From assembly GCF_003971255.1 (NCBI RefSeq), contig NZ_CP034660.1:2108001-2172000 (forward strand): a DNA stretch of 64,000 nucleotides, in the 5' to 3' direction. Origin of the DNA: Colwellia sp. Arc7-635 (GTDB lineage Bacteria; Pseudomonadota; Gammaproteobacteria; Enterobacterales; Alteromonadaceae). The notes beneath the pieces are model-generated. The model worked only from the letters and a program-made list of their open reading frames with translations, had not been told where the DNA came from and made no database searches. The translations under genes and the position numbers were made by a program. Of this stretch, positions 56,153 through 64,000 are shown piece by piece. The stretch's first letter is position 1. Each line of letters begins with the position of its first letter.

Positions 56153-57052
56153 ATGAACATTGAACAATCTATGGTGGTGATCACCGGTGCAACTGGTGGC
56201 ATAGCCGCTGCAGTAGCAAAACAGTTAGCGGTAAAAGGGGCTAAGTTACTGCTCGTTGCGCGCAACAGTGCTAATTTAAAAGCACTACAGCAGCAGCTTA
56301 ATTTATTTGTTGATACTGAAAATCATGTAACAACTGGCGCAGCATCGTCAGGCGAGCGTTACCATTATTTGAGTGCCGATATAACAACCGAGCAAGGTAA
56401 GGCAGACATTATTACTAAGGCTGAATCGCTGCAAGCCAATATGCTCATAAATGCTGCTGGGGTGAGTGATTTTTCTTATTTTTCCAATATTACAGAGCAA
56501 GCATTACAACAAACTATCAATATTAATTTAACCGCTCCGATAGCATTAACGCAGTTATTTCTTGGCCAAGATCATGAGCACGCTGAGCAGGCAAAATATG
56601 TCGTCAACATTGGCTCAGCATTGGGGAGTATTGGTTTTGCTTGTTACAGCAGTTATTGCGCGGCTAAATTTGGTTTACGAGGATTTACTGAGTCGTTACA
56701 ACGTGAATTGGCCCATAGTAAACATAAAATACTGTATTTTGCACCTAGAGCAACGGCTACGGATATAAATAGTGATGCGGCGAATGAGATGAATGCTGCA
56801 TTAGGGAATAATGTCGACACTCCTGATGAGGTCGCCAAAATACTAATTAAGCAAATAATAAGTGAACAACCAAGGGTTACGGTCGGTTGGCCAGAAAAGT
56901 TATTTGTCAGATTAAATGGCTTATTGCCTGAACTTGTTGATAAAGCTTTAGGGAGCAAACTTGAGAAAATTAAGTACTTTGCCCGTACACGTGAAAGTGT
57001 AAATAAAAGTGTTCAGCCTAAAGCTCAAGCTATTGCACAACATTATGACTAA
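56153..57052 (+). CDS. short-chain dehydrogenase/reductase
   Basis: NAD(P)H-dependent SDR of 299 residues. Cofactor motif TGATGGIAAAV near residue 11, NAAG near residue 100, catalytic Ser in NIGSALGS and YxxxK in YSSYCAAKFG, near residues 150 and 165. The first motif has Ala in place of the usual final Gly. The length and C-terminal extension suit SDRs acting on acyl or keto substrates. It follows the AMP-ligase gene; TPR gene next after 54 bases. Confidence 0.86.
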   Translation: MNIEQSMVVITGATGGIAAAVAKQLAVKGAKLLLVARNSANLKALQQQLNLFVDTENHVTTGAASSGERYHYLSADITTEQGKADIITKAESLQANMLINAAGVSDFSYFSNITEQALQQTININLTAPIALTQLFLGQDHEHAEQAKYVVNIGSALGSIGFACYSSYCAAKFGLRGFTESLQRELAHSKHKILYFAPRATATDINSDAANEMNAALGNNVDTPDEVAKILIKQIISEQPRVTVGWPEKLFVRLNGLLPELVDKALGSKLEKIKYFARTRESVNKSVQPKAQAIAQHYD

Positions 57053-57106
57053 ACGTTTAGTTATAAAACCTTGAACGTATTAAGTCGCATGAATTTGGAG
57101 ATTACA

Positions 57107-57865
57107 ATGAATAAAATAAAAGGTAGTTATTTAATGGCTAATAAAAACTTAGGTAAGAGAATGTCTAATCAGGAAGCTAATGATCATGAAAAGTTGAATA
57201 ACTCAATATTTAACAGCGCCTTTTTACTGATTTTACTTAGTGTAATCCTTTCTTTTCAAGTAAAAGCAGAAAATATCGATGATAATATTCAACAACTAAG
57301 TGATCACTGGGCACATGTTAACTTTGAATTGAACGATGATGCTCAAGAAGAGGCCTTTATCGCACTAATAGCACAAGCTGAAGCGGTAACCGCAAACTAT
57401 CCTTTGCAAGCAGGAGCATGGGCGTGGAGTGGTATTATTAAGTCGAGTTTTGCTGGCGCAAGTGGCGGACTGGGGGCATTATCATATGCTAAAGCTGCAA
57501 AGAAAGACTTTGAACAGGCGATTGAATTAAATCCAGCAGCGCTTGCCGGTTCGGCGTTTACAAGTTTAGGCGTGTTGTATCATAAAGTACCAGGTTGGCC
57601 TATCTCATTTGGTGATGACGATGATGCGGAAGTATTACTTCTCAAAGGTCTTGAGAATAATCCTGAAGGCAAAATTTCTAACTTTTTCTATGGTGAGTTT
57701 CTCCTTGATGAACGCAAATATCATCAAGCTAAAAAACATTTACTATTGGCTAAACAAGTACCACTGCGAACCAATAGCTTAATGGCTGATAAGCACCGCC
57801 AAGTTGAAATAGAGTTACTATTAGAAAAAGTAGAGCATAAAATCGCGAAAGAAAATAAACGCTAG
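57107..57865 (+). CDS. exported TPR-like protein
   Basis: A 252-residue protein starting at ATG 57107 (GGAG at 57097-57100). A charged N-terminus precedes a hydrophobic segment near residues 37-54 (AFLLILLSVILSFQ), acting as anchor or signal. The rest has helical TPR-like repeats, with FEQAIELNPAALAGSAFTSLGVLYHKVPGWP and KYHQAKKHLLLAKQV. PGWP and the repeat layout recall TatT-type T-component lipoproteins, but there is no lipobox. Probably a scaffold for the products of the preceding genes. Confidence 0.65.
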   Translation: MNKIKGSYLMANKNLGKRMSNQEANDHEKLNNSIFNSAFLLILLSVILSFQVKAENIDDNIQQLSDHWAHVNFELNDDAQEEAFIALIAQAEAVTANYPLQAGAWAWSGIIKSSFAGASGGLGALSYAKAAKKDFEQAIELNPAALAGSAFTSLGVLYHKVPGWPISFGDDDDAEVLLLKGLENNPEGKISNFFYGEFLLDERKYHQAKKHLLLAKQVPLRTNSLMADKHRQVEIELLLEKVEHKIAKENKR

Positions 57866-58254
57866 CAGCTGCCCGCTTATTTTTGTGATTGCTGAACACT
57901 TAAATGGAATACCATTACACAATAGTTAAACGCAACACTTAAAGATGTGGTTTAAGCAAATTTGCTAGGCAGATTTTCAAATCACATTTTAAGACTGTTT
58001 TAGCAATAAATTTTCTAAATAACAGGTTATAATATCTTTTAAATCAGTTGCTTTAACGCTACCTGTGAAAATAGGAACGTTAAAGCCAACTCAGTTAACG
58101 TCAGGCAAAGCTATAAATATCGCGCATGTTTGATGCTATCAACAGTGTAGATTTAATACGCGTTAAGTTAAGTTATGTAAGTTAAGTTAATAAGTGAAAT
58201 CTTTATTTAAATAAAGTTAAGTTAAATAAAGTTAAATAGGTGTAGAAGTACAAT
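57866..58254. other. intergenic region upstream of the QseBC-like operon with GTTAA array
   Basis: About 390 bases with no supported gene. The last 100 bases hold GTTAA units at 58162, 58167, 58181, 58186, 58216, 58221 and 58231, and a perfect 16-base palindrome CTTTATTTAAATAAAG at 58201-58216. Such arrays could bind the response regulator encoded downstream. Confidence 0.55.
58162..58237 (+). repeat. GTTAA repeat array before the QseB-like gene
   Basis: Seven GTTAA units within 76 bases, several 5 bases apart (GTTAAGTTAAGTTA at 58162-58175), with the palindrome at 58201-58216 in the middle. Probable regulator-binding region by analogy with OmpR-family direct-repeat operators. Confidence 0.5.
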
Positions 58255-58913
58255 ATGCGAATATTATTGGTTGAAGATGACTTACCCTAGCGCAAGCGCT
58301 ACAGCAATCTCTGCGTCATGAAGGCTTTGTTGTTAATCATGTTGAAACAGGTAAAGATGCACTGGCGGCTTTAATTACGCCTGAACACGATATGGCTATT
58401 CTGGATTTGGGGTTACCCGATATGGATGGTTTATTGGTGCTCAAAAAACTTCGAGATCAGAAGCAAACTATTCCAGTGATTATTCTTACCGCACGAGACA
58501 CGATAGAGCAACGTGTACAAGGACTCGACTTTGGCGCAGATGATTATTTAGTTAAACCTTTTGATATAAATGAATTATTGGCAAGATTGCGAGTGATTGA
58601 ACGTAGACTAGGTACCGCCGATGCTGCGATTATTGCTATTGCAACAGTGAAAATAGATACGACAGCCCATAAAGTTTTTCTGGCAGATGAAGAACTTGCC
58701 TGTTCTAAAAAAGAATATATGGTGTTAAAAGCGCTGATGGAAAATGCAGGACGTATTCAATCACGAGAACAAATTGAATCGCGCCTCTATGATTGGGGTG
58801 AAGAAGTGATGAGCAATGCGGTTGAAGTACATATTCATAACTTACGTAAGAAATTACCTGAGAAATTTATACAAACAGTGCGTGGTGTTGGCTATACCAT
58901 TAATAAGGTCTAA
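58255..58913 (+). CDS. OmpR-family response regulator, QseB/PhoP-like, one apparent frameshift
   Basis: Two-component regulator. ATG 58255 begins MRILLVEDDLP, then a stop; CCC at 58285-58287 needs one more C, after which the frame continues as LAQALQQSLRHEGF. Restored length is 219 residues, equal to QseB. Asp51 in ILDLGLPDMDG is the phosphoacceptor; LTARD and LVKPFDINELLARL complete the receiver; the winged helix ends RSREQIESRLYDWGEEVMSNAVEVHIHNLRKKL and VRGVGYTI. Without correction a start at 58392 would leave no receiver N-terminus. The kinase gene follows after 9 bases. Confidence 0.85.
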
Positions 58914-58922
58914 AACACGATA

Positions 58923-60392
58923 ATGTCTATTCGTCGTTACTTAGTACTCATGCTGCTGTCTATTATTACCTTAGTGATATTTGTGTCAGCTATTCAGGGC
59001 TATAAAGCGAGCATGAGCAAAGCCGAAAGCTTATTTGATGGCGAGTTAATGTCATTAGCACAAGTGATTAGTGCTGTTGAACTGCCTAGAGGCGTTGTTA
59101 AACACAAAATCACCAGTAACTTTGCTTACCAAGTGTTGATGGATGAAAACGTCGTTACCCGAAGTGACAATGCGCCAAAAACAGTGATTAATGAACTAAG
59201 TAGCGGTTTTAAAAATGCTAATTTTTTAGGTAAACGCTGGCGTACTTACACTGAACAAATAAGCGGTAAATCAAGCGAAAATTACTGGGTTATTATCGCA
59301 CAACCTATGACTCAACGCTTTGATCTTGCTGAAGGTATTATTTTATCTGCGGTAACCCCAATTATTCTTATTATGCCGTTACTTGCACTGATTATTTCTT
59401 TAGCGGTGAGGCAGGGCTTAAAACCATTAACGTTCTTAACACGTGCACTAAAAAATAAAAAAGCCAATGATTTAAGTCAACTCAGTGTAAACACGACTAA
59501 AGAACTTGCCCCTGTAACTGCCACGTTAAATGAATTGTTTTTGCGACTATCGTCTGCGTTTGAGCGAGAAAAACAATTTGCTTCAAATGCCGCTCATGAA
59601 CTAAGAACGCCATTAAGTGTGCTGAAAATTAATGTGCATAATCTACAACAAAGCTTTAATGACGCTAAGCTATTTCAGCACGATAAAAATACCAACCAAA
59701 CTCCCGCATTACCTTTTGAGCAATTAGAGCAAAGTGTTGATCGTATGGCGCATGTGGTTGATCAAATACTGACCTTAAACCGCACCAACCCAGAACAAAT
59801 GCTAGCCGAAAGTGAAACGCTTAATTTGCAGACTTTATTGCAAGAATGTATTAGCGAACTCTATCCCTATATTGCCAGTAGGGGCCATGAAATTGAGTTA
59901 AAAAGCGAGCCCATGACGATAATGGGTAACAGGTTTGCTATCGGTATATTATTGAAGAATTTATTGGGTAATGCAGCTAAATATACGCCTGATAATGGTC
60001 ATATTTTAGTTACCTGCCAAGCAAACAAAAATAGCATTGTTTTACGTGTTGAAGATTCTGGCCCCGGAATTGCGCCAGAAGAATATGCTCGGGTATTTGA
60101 CCGATTTTATCGGGTCGGCGGAGACAGTCATAATTCTAAAATTTTTGGCTGCGGTTTAGGTTTGTCAATTGTTAAACATATTGTAGAATTGCATCAAGCA
60201 AAAATTAACTTAAGTCGCTCTAAAGCACTATCCGGACTATGTGTCGAAGTTATATTTGTTAGCGATCGAAAAACTATGACTCAAAAAGCGTTTAGTCAAA
60301 AAGTTAGTCAGAAGGCTTCTAGTCAACATATCAGTGAGATAAATGATAATGACAAAAACTTATCCGATACAAAATCAACAGAGCATGATTAA
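58923..60392 (+). CDS. sensor histidine kinase, QseC-like
   Basis: A 489-residue membrane kinase. Transmembrane helices near residues 8-24 and 139-162 flank a periplasmic sensor of about 115 residues; HAMP-like linker; HisKA with His225 in SNAAHELRTPL; ATPase domain with NLLGNAAKYTP, EDSGPGIAPEEYARVFDRFYR and GCGLGLSIVKHI. Architecture follows QseC/PmrB. A Lys/Ser/Gln-rich tail of about 40 residues follows. It pairs with the regulator 9 bases upstream and overlaps the cupredoxin gene (TAATG). Confidence 0.9.
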   Translation: MSIRRYLVLMLLSIITLVIFVSAIQGYKASMSKAESLFDGELMSLAQVISAVELPRGVVKHKITSNFAYQVLMDENVVTRSDNAPKTVINELSSGFKNANFLGKRWRTYTEQISGKSSENYWVIIAQPMTQRFDLAEGIILSAVTPIILIMPLLALIISLAVRQGLKPLTFLTRALKNKKANDLSQLSVNTTKELAPVTATLNELFLRLSSAFEREKQFASNAAHELRTPLSVLKINVHNLQQSFNDAKLFQHDKNTNQTPALPFEQLEQSVDRMAHVVDQILTLNRTNPEQMLAESETLNLQTLLQECISELYPYIASRGHEIELKSEPMTIMGNRFAIGILLKNLLGNAAKYTPDNGHILVTCQANKNSIVLRVEDSGPGIAPEEYARVFDRFYRVGGDSHNSKIFGCGLGLSIVKHIVELHQAKINLSRSKALSGLCVEVIFVSDRKTMTQKAFSQKVSQKASSQHISEINDNDKNLSDTKSTEHD

Positions 60393-60865
60393 TGACTAGC
60401 AACGCTGTTAAGCTTATTCATAGTATTATCCTCGCTTGTGCCTTGCTATCTTTTTTTAGCTTAGCTAAACGGCCTGAATTTCAGCTACAACTAAAAAATC
60501 ATTTATTTTATCCTGCAGAGATAGAGATCCCTGAAAATACCAAAGTAAAACTGATTATCTTTAATCAAGACAGCACACCTGAAGAGTTTGACAGCTTTGA
60601 CCTCAATAGAGAAAAAGTGATTTTTCCAGAAAAAAAAGCCGTTATTTTTATTGGCCCTTTAACACCTGGTCGTTATGAGTTTTTTGGCGAATTCAATCCT
60701 AACAGTGCTCAAGGTGCCATTATTGTGGTCCCTAAAAGTCGTGCTGTTGATAATGACAATCAAAGGACTTTACCGTTAACAAATATCAATCCCAAATCCA
60801 ATACGAGTACGGTGAATTTGATCAAAAATAACTTGCTGATTCAGGAGGTTATAGATGTTAATTAA
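60392..60865 (+). CDS. cupredoxin-like exported protein, copper ligand lost
   Basis: A 157-residue protein: signal peptide (residues 8-24, ending SLAKR), one cupredoxin domain, and a C-terminal Asn/Thr-rich tail. The domain matches the cupredoxins encoded beside FTR1 permeases: NHLFYPAEIEIPENTKVKL, NQDSTPEEFDSFDLNREKV, GRYEFFGEFNP. In that family the last motif is usually EFHP; here His is Asn, and the mature part has no Cys or Met, so a type-1 copper site is unlikely. It lies between the kinase gene and the FTR1-like gene and overlaps both. Confidence 0.82.
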   Translation: MTSNAVKLIHSIILACALLSFFSLAKRPEFQLQLKNHLFYPAEIEIPENTKVKLIIFNQDSTPEEFDSFDLNREKVIFPEKKAVIFIGPLTPGRYEFFGEFNPNSAQGAIIVVPKSRAVDNDNQRTLPLTNINPKSNTSTVNLIKNNLLIQEVIDVN

Positions 60866-61703
60866 TACCATTATTTTATTTTTTCGAGATGCTTTACCAA
60901 TCTTTGTTCTTAGCACTATCTTGCTATCAATATTGCAACGCAAAGGTATAACACACCACTGGTATTACTTTGCCGTATTGACCAGCATAGGGCTAAGCCT
61001 AGTGCTACTCAACACTGTTGGAGAGCTTTCACATCTGCTCGATGACACTGGTCGAGAGTGGTTTTATGCGAGTTGTTATATTTTTTGCTATGCCGTATCA
61101 CTGTTATTACTGAGCCAGCAAGATAAACTAGATAGCCAAAATATAGTTAAATCACTGACTATCCTTCGACTTTGTGCCGGCGTTTTAGTGGTTACAGTGA
61201 TGGCACTTAATGGCGCGAATTTTTTAATTTACCTTACGGGCTTTTGGTCGCAAAACAATGCTTCTGACGTACTAATAACCGGTGTTGTTTTAGGTATTGG
61301 TATTTGTGTAAGCATTGCCGTATTGCTGTATTTTTTCATGGCATTTATCGATAATTATTTTCGAATGTTCAGAGAAACTATGTTGATATTTTTTAGTGCT
61401 GGTTTATTAATGAAAGCAACAAACTTATTAATACAAATTGATGCTTTTCCAAGTAATAATTTTCTCTGGGATTCTAATCACGTTATTCTTGAAGACTCAG
61501 AAGTAGGGCAACTATTAACCGCATTTTTTGGTTACGATGCAACGCCAACGTTGTTGCAGTTAGCGCTTTATATACTGGCTATTGTGATGGCTTTGAGCTT
61601 GCTTTATGTCCGTACTTCTTTTTTTAGTGACATACAGAATAAACGTCAGAACCAAAATCAGATCAAAAACAAGAAATTAGCAAAACATAAGGAAACGGTG
61701 TAA
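60855..61703 (+). CDS. FTR1-like membrane protein without REXXE motifs
   Basis: A 282-residue protein with about seven transmembrane helices. It resembles bacterial iron permeases EfeU/FTR1 along its length, best at the end: LLMKATNLLIQIDAFP, LLTAFFGYDATPTLLQLALYILAIV compared with the EfeU end (FGYQEAP). The two iron-carrying REGLE motifs are absent: the first is RDALP (residues 11-15) and the second, aligned by eye, LNGAN. It overlaps the cupredoxin gene by 11 bases. Iron transport by the known mechanism seems unlikely; function is open. Confidence 0.72.
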   Translation: MLINTIILFFRDALPIFVLSTILLSILQRKGITHHWYYFAVLTSIGLSLVLLNTVGELSHLLDDTGREWFYASCYIFCYAVSLLLLSQQDKLDSQNIVKSLTILRLCAGVLVVTVMALNGANFLIYLTGFWSQNNASDVLITGVVLGIGICVSIAVLLYFFMAFIDNYFRMFRETMLIFFSAGLLMKATNLLIQIDAFPSNNFLWDSNHVILEDSEVGQLLTAFFGYDATPTLLQLALYILAIVMALSLLYVRTSFFSDIQNKRQNQNQIKNKKLAKHKETV

Positions 61704-62422
61704 TGAACTGTCGAATGTTAGCGGGCTTATTATTGGTAAGTTGCTTTAGCTTTTTAGCTGTTTTCAGCAATGTTGCTCAGGCCGATGGCGTTGTCGTTGA
61801 TAAGGTTTATCATCCTTATGTGCTCCCTAATGAGCGTGAGTTAGAATGGCGTATGCTTTCGCGACAAAATGATGATGGTAATAGCCTAGCGCAGAGACTA
61901 GCTTATGGACAATCGTTGACTGAAAACGTTATGGTTGAATTTTATGTCGTGGGTGAGCGAGACAGTGACGGTGACTTTGGTCTCTCTGCTTATGAAGTAG
62001 AAGCACGCTGGATGATCACAGATCAAGGTGAATATTGGGCTGACTGGGGCTTGTTACTCGAAGTTGAAAAAGAGCATAATCTCGATGTTTGGGAAGTCAC
62101 CACGGGTCTGCTCTTTGAAAAAGAATTTGGCCGTAGTAGTTTAGCGTTGAATGCTTTTTTAATTTATGAAAGTGGCGGTGATATCGAAAATGAATTTGAA
62201 ACAGAGTTTCGCTTACAATATCGCTATCGTTGGTTACCACAAGTTCAGCCCGCGATTGAAATTTATGTTGGTGAAGACTACACGGGTATTGGCCCAGCGT
62301 TTATGGGTATACAAAGATTTGATGGACAAAAACAATTGAAATGGGAGCTCGGATTTATCACAGGTTTAAATGGCGATAGTAAAGATCACATATTACGTGC
62401 GGCGATAGAATATGAATTTTAA
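61703..62422 (+). CDS. putative outer-membrane beta-barrel protein
   Basis: A 239-residue protein with a signal peptide (residues 1-27, ending AQADG). The mature part has alternating amphipathic strands rich in Tyr, Trp and Phe (VEFYVVGERDSDGDFG, WADWGLLLEVEKEHN, FRLQYRYRWLPQ) and ends in Phe (AAIEYEF), as outer-membrane barrels do. Family not recognised. It overlaps its neighbours: one base before, 11 after, so it belongs to the operon. Confidence 0.68.
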   Translation: MNCRMLAGLLLVSCFSFLAVFSNVAQADGVVVDKVYHPYVLPNERELEWRMLSRQNDDGNSLAQRLAYGQSLTENVMVEFYVVGERDSDGDFGLSAYEVEARWMITDQGEYWADWGLLLEVEKEHNLDVWEVTTGLLFEKEFGRSSLALNAFLIYESGGDIENEFETEFRLQYRYRWLPQVQPAIEIYVGEDYTGIGPAFMGIQRFDGQKQLKWELGFITGLNGDSKDHILRAAIEYEF

Positions 62423-63236
62423 GCCCACAGAGCTTAAAAGCTTGTTTGCTCGTCAATTACTTTGGTGTGCTTTTGCTATTACCTTATTGGTTTTTTCATT
62501 GGGTATTAGCTGGCAAGCGAGTAAAGAGGCAAATTTCTTATATGGCTTTTGGTATCAAACCTTAGAAATAAATAATGTTATTAGCCGAAACGTGCCAAAA
62601 AACAGCCAAGGTAAGCGCGACTTTCCTATTAATGACCGTGAATTACATGAAGAAAAGTTTGCTGAAATCGTGACAGCCATTCATCAACATGGTCATGGTT
62701 TAACTGATATAGGCTATATCAATAATCAGGCGCAATCGAAAAAACTATTAACCACCAGCGAAGTGCAGCATTTACAAGATGTAGCTAATTTACTCGATAG
62801 TGTTAGCCGTTTTTGGTGGATTAATTTATTGTTTCTAATCGGTTTATCAAGTATCTACTGTCGAAAGCCAAAAGTAGTAACAAATACCGAGCAACAAATC
62901 TTAGTTAAACATCAGCCGTTAAGTGCGGTGTCGATAAGCACAATGCCAACTGGTCAGCAAAAGTTAGCTGCGTTAGTGACCGTTATTATTTTGATCATAG
63001 CGCTATTAGGACTTTGGGGGTTTACACAAGTGTTTTACTATTTGCATACGGTTGTTTTCCCAGCAGACCATCAATGGTTTTTTTACTACAAAGATTCACT
63101 GATGGCATCGTTGATGAAAGCACCCGATATATTTGCTGCTATTGCAGCGCAGCTGCTTGTGGTGGCATTACTAATTGCTGGCGGTATTGACAGGTTTATT
63201 ACACATTTACAGCGTAAATTTTTCACTGTAGCTTAA
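62412..63236 (+). CDS. DUF1461 integral membrane protein
   Basis: A 274-residue inner-membrane protein with four transmembrane helices (near residues 16-32, 133-148, 185-205, 235-258). Between the first two is the DUF1461 signature: FWYQTLEINNVISRN, NDRELHEEKFAEIVTAIHQHGHGLTDIGY and LTTSEVQHLQDVANLLDSV. Function unknown. The last gene of the operon that starts with the QseB-like regulator. Confidence 0.78.
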   Translation: MNFKPTELKSLFARQLLWCAFAITLLVFSLGISWQASKEANFLYGFWYQTLEINNVISRNVPKNSQGKRDFPINDRELHEEKFAEIVTAIHQHGHGLTDIGYINNQAQSKKLLTTSEVQHLQDVANLLDSVSRFWWINLLFLIGLSSIYCRKPKVVTNTEQQILVKHQPLSAVSISTMPTGQQKLAALVTVIILIIALLGLWGFTQVFYYLHTVVFPADHQWFFYYKDSLMASLMKAPDIFAAIAAQLLVVALLIAGGIDRFITHLQRKFFTVA

Positions 63237-63633
63237 CGTTGTAAATTAAGATAAAGGTGCTGTTGTTCTAGCATCAATATTCGCGTTGAAATTAGCCTAG
63301 CATTAGCACGAATATCAGCAATTTATCTCAGAAATTATAACTGTAGTTTTATCCGCACTCACACCAGTATCTATATTTAGTACAAGTCTTTGTTCGGGCT
63401 CCGTATTAGCGTTAAAGTTTAAACATTTGAATGAGGTCCAGGAATGACACGTCACCTGCTATAAACAGATTCATTCCTTATAATTATGAAAATAGAGACC
63501 GTTTCATTTATATAGTCATTTGAAAAGGGAAAGGAAAGTCTAATAAAACTATTGTCGTAGTTACTGAATAAACTCAGTTTACAGTAGTATTAGTGATGTG
63601 ATGTGATGTGATGTGAATTAATTGCCTATACCA
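63237..63633. other. intergenic region between convergent genes
   Basis: About 400 bases, no supported gene, between the end of the DUF1461 gene and that of the LprI-like gene on minus. A 5-base tandem repeat is present at 63593-63616. No clear terminator was identified. Confidence 0.5.
63593..63616 (+). repeat. GTGAT pentanucleotide repeat
   Basis: GTGAT four times plus GTGA, in a noncoding region 18 bases downstream of the LprI-like gene stop. Confidence 0.85.
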
Positions 63634-64000
63634 TCAATCATTAAGGCTACTGAGCTCTTCAATACGATATTGTGTTAACGTGATATAGCACTTTTTAAAC
63701 GCTGAGGCTGCGCTAGGATCAGGCGTTTTAACCAAGTACTGCCAACGACAATTATTCTCGCGATAGCTAATAAAGTTACGTTGTGAGCGTTTAAACATAT
63801 TTATTGTCGCGCGGCGGCCGTTACTAGCCGCGAGCTCTTCTAAAATAAAGGTTTGGTTATTCACCCATGTTTGCAGTTCACGATCTTTCTTTTCTTTAAT
63901 ATCATCTAAGCAACGTGATAGCTCTGTTGTCGTTGCCATTTTTTCTTCACAACCTTGCACCGTGTTTTTAGCCATAGCAGTGCTAGAAAACAGTATAAAA
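63634..64000 (-). CDS. LprI-like exported protein, 5' partial
   Basis: Protein of the lysozyme inhibitor LprI / DUF1311 type. The reading frame stays open to the window edge (upstream residues FILFSSTAMAKN), so the N-terminal signal peptide extends beyond the window; the ATG at 63975 is probably not the start. Pattern: GCEEKMATTTELSRCLDDIKEKKDRELQ near the start and RSQRNFISYRENNCRWQYL, followed by a final Cys, matches the family's spaced cysteines and the aromatic YRxxxC motif. Function by family: periplasmic lysozyme binding, unproven here. Confidence 0.72.
   Translation of the reverse strand, partial: FILFSSTAMAKNTVQGCEEKMATTTELSRCLDDIKEKKDRELQTWVNNQTFILEELAASNGRRATINMFKRSQRNFISYRENNCRWQYLVKTPDPSAASAFKKCYITLTQYRIEELSSLND

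Noticed and set aside
592-58287. Phase variation or programmed frameshifting at the G-run breaks
   Set aside because: Runs of 3-5 bases are too short for typical slipped-strand switching, the genes are unrelated, and no slippery-site or stimulatory hairpin arrangement is shared.
1-64000. CRISPR arrays, tRNA or rRNA genes, insertion sequences, prophage genes
   Set aside because: No spaced direct repeats of CRISPR type, no cloverleaf-like segments and no transposase or phage proteins were recognised on either strand.

Overview
The window looks like chromosomal DNA of a marine gammaproteobacterium of the Alteromonadales, most likely the Colwelliaceae. This is inferred from the AT-rich composition, the protein families (YfbV, the VC2046/SO_2500-type protein, DUF2897 next to dapE, long Pta with AckA) and the gene order; no rRNA or tRNA gene is present to confirm it.

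Layout. 1-5 kb: a cyclic-di-GMP PAS-GGDEF-EAL protein, an exported esterase, a DUF7010 membrane protein and the BAM lipoprotein bamC. 5-14.3 kb: housekeeping genes, mostly on the minus strand (DUF2897, M15 peptidase, dapE, ArsC-family protein, ACT protein, pta-ackA, rlmA, xthA) with yfbV on plus. 14.8-27.8 kb: one co-directional block with a Tat-exported TldD-like protease, a TldE-like partner, a DUF4159 protein, a MoxR ATPase, a DUF58 protein, a BatA-like protein and two very large membrane proteins. 28.4-46.5 kb: a copper-handling island with a CusCBA-type efflux pump, Met/His- and Cys-rich small periplasmic proteins, cytochrome c, CopA multicopper oxidase with CopB, a MerR regulator with a P1B ATPase, a cupredoxin, DUF2933, a methyltransferase and DUF5676. 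46.8-53.5 kb: an orphan fliE, an MFS transporter, an RstAB-like two-component system, YchJ and a SulA-like SOS division inhibitor with a LexA box. 53.7-63.2 kb: a hemolysin/AMP-ligase/SDR/TPR gene set followed by a QseBC-like two-component system that runs by overlapping genes into a cupredoxin, an FTR1-like protein without its iron motifs, an outer-membrane protein and a DUF1461 protein. The window ends inside an LprI-like gene.

Two patterns cut across the annotation. First, seven genes on the plus strand are broken by eight single-base losses, every one in a short G or C run (592, 1319, 2950, 4785, 30971, 34998, 58285 and nearby bases). Adding one base back restores full-length family members with all motifs. 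This looks more like systematic homopolymer under-calling than gene decay, so these genes are described as probably functional. Orphan fliE differs: it carries one extra T. A YHS-domain gene at 45934-46210 is truly eroded, with multiple stops.

Second, the best candidates for undescribed biology are the Tat-TldD/TldE + MoxR/Bat cluster at 14.8-27.8 kb and the 53.7-63.2 kb region. In the latter, a hairpin can hide the ribosome binding site of the hemolysin gene, TTAAG-type repeats precede both operons, and the FTR1/cupredoxin pair has lost metal-binding residues on both sides.
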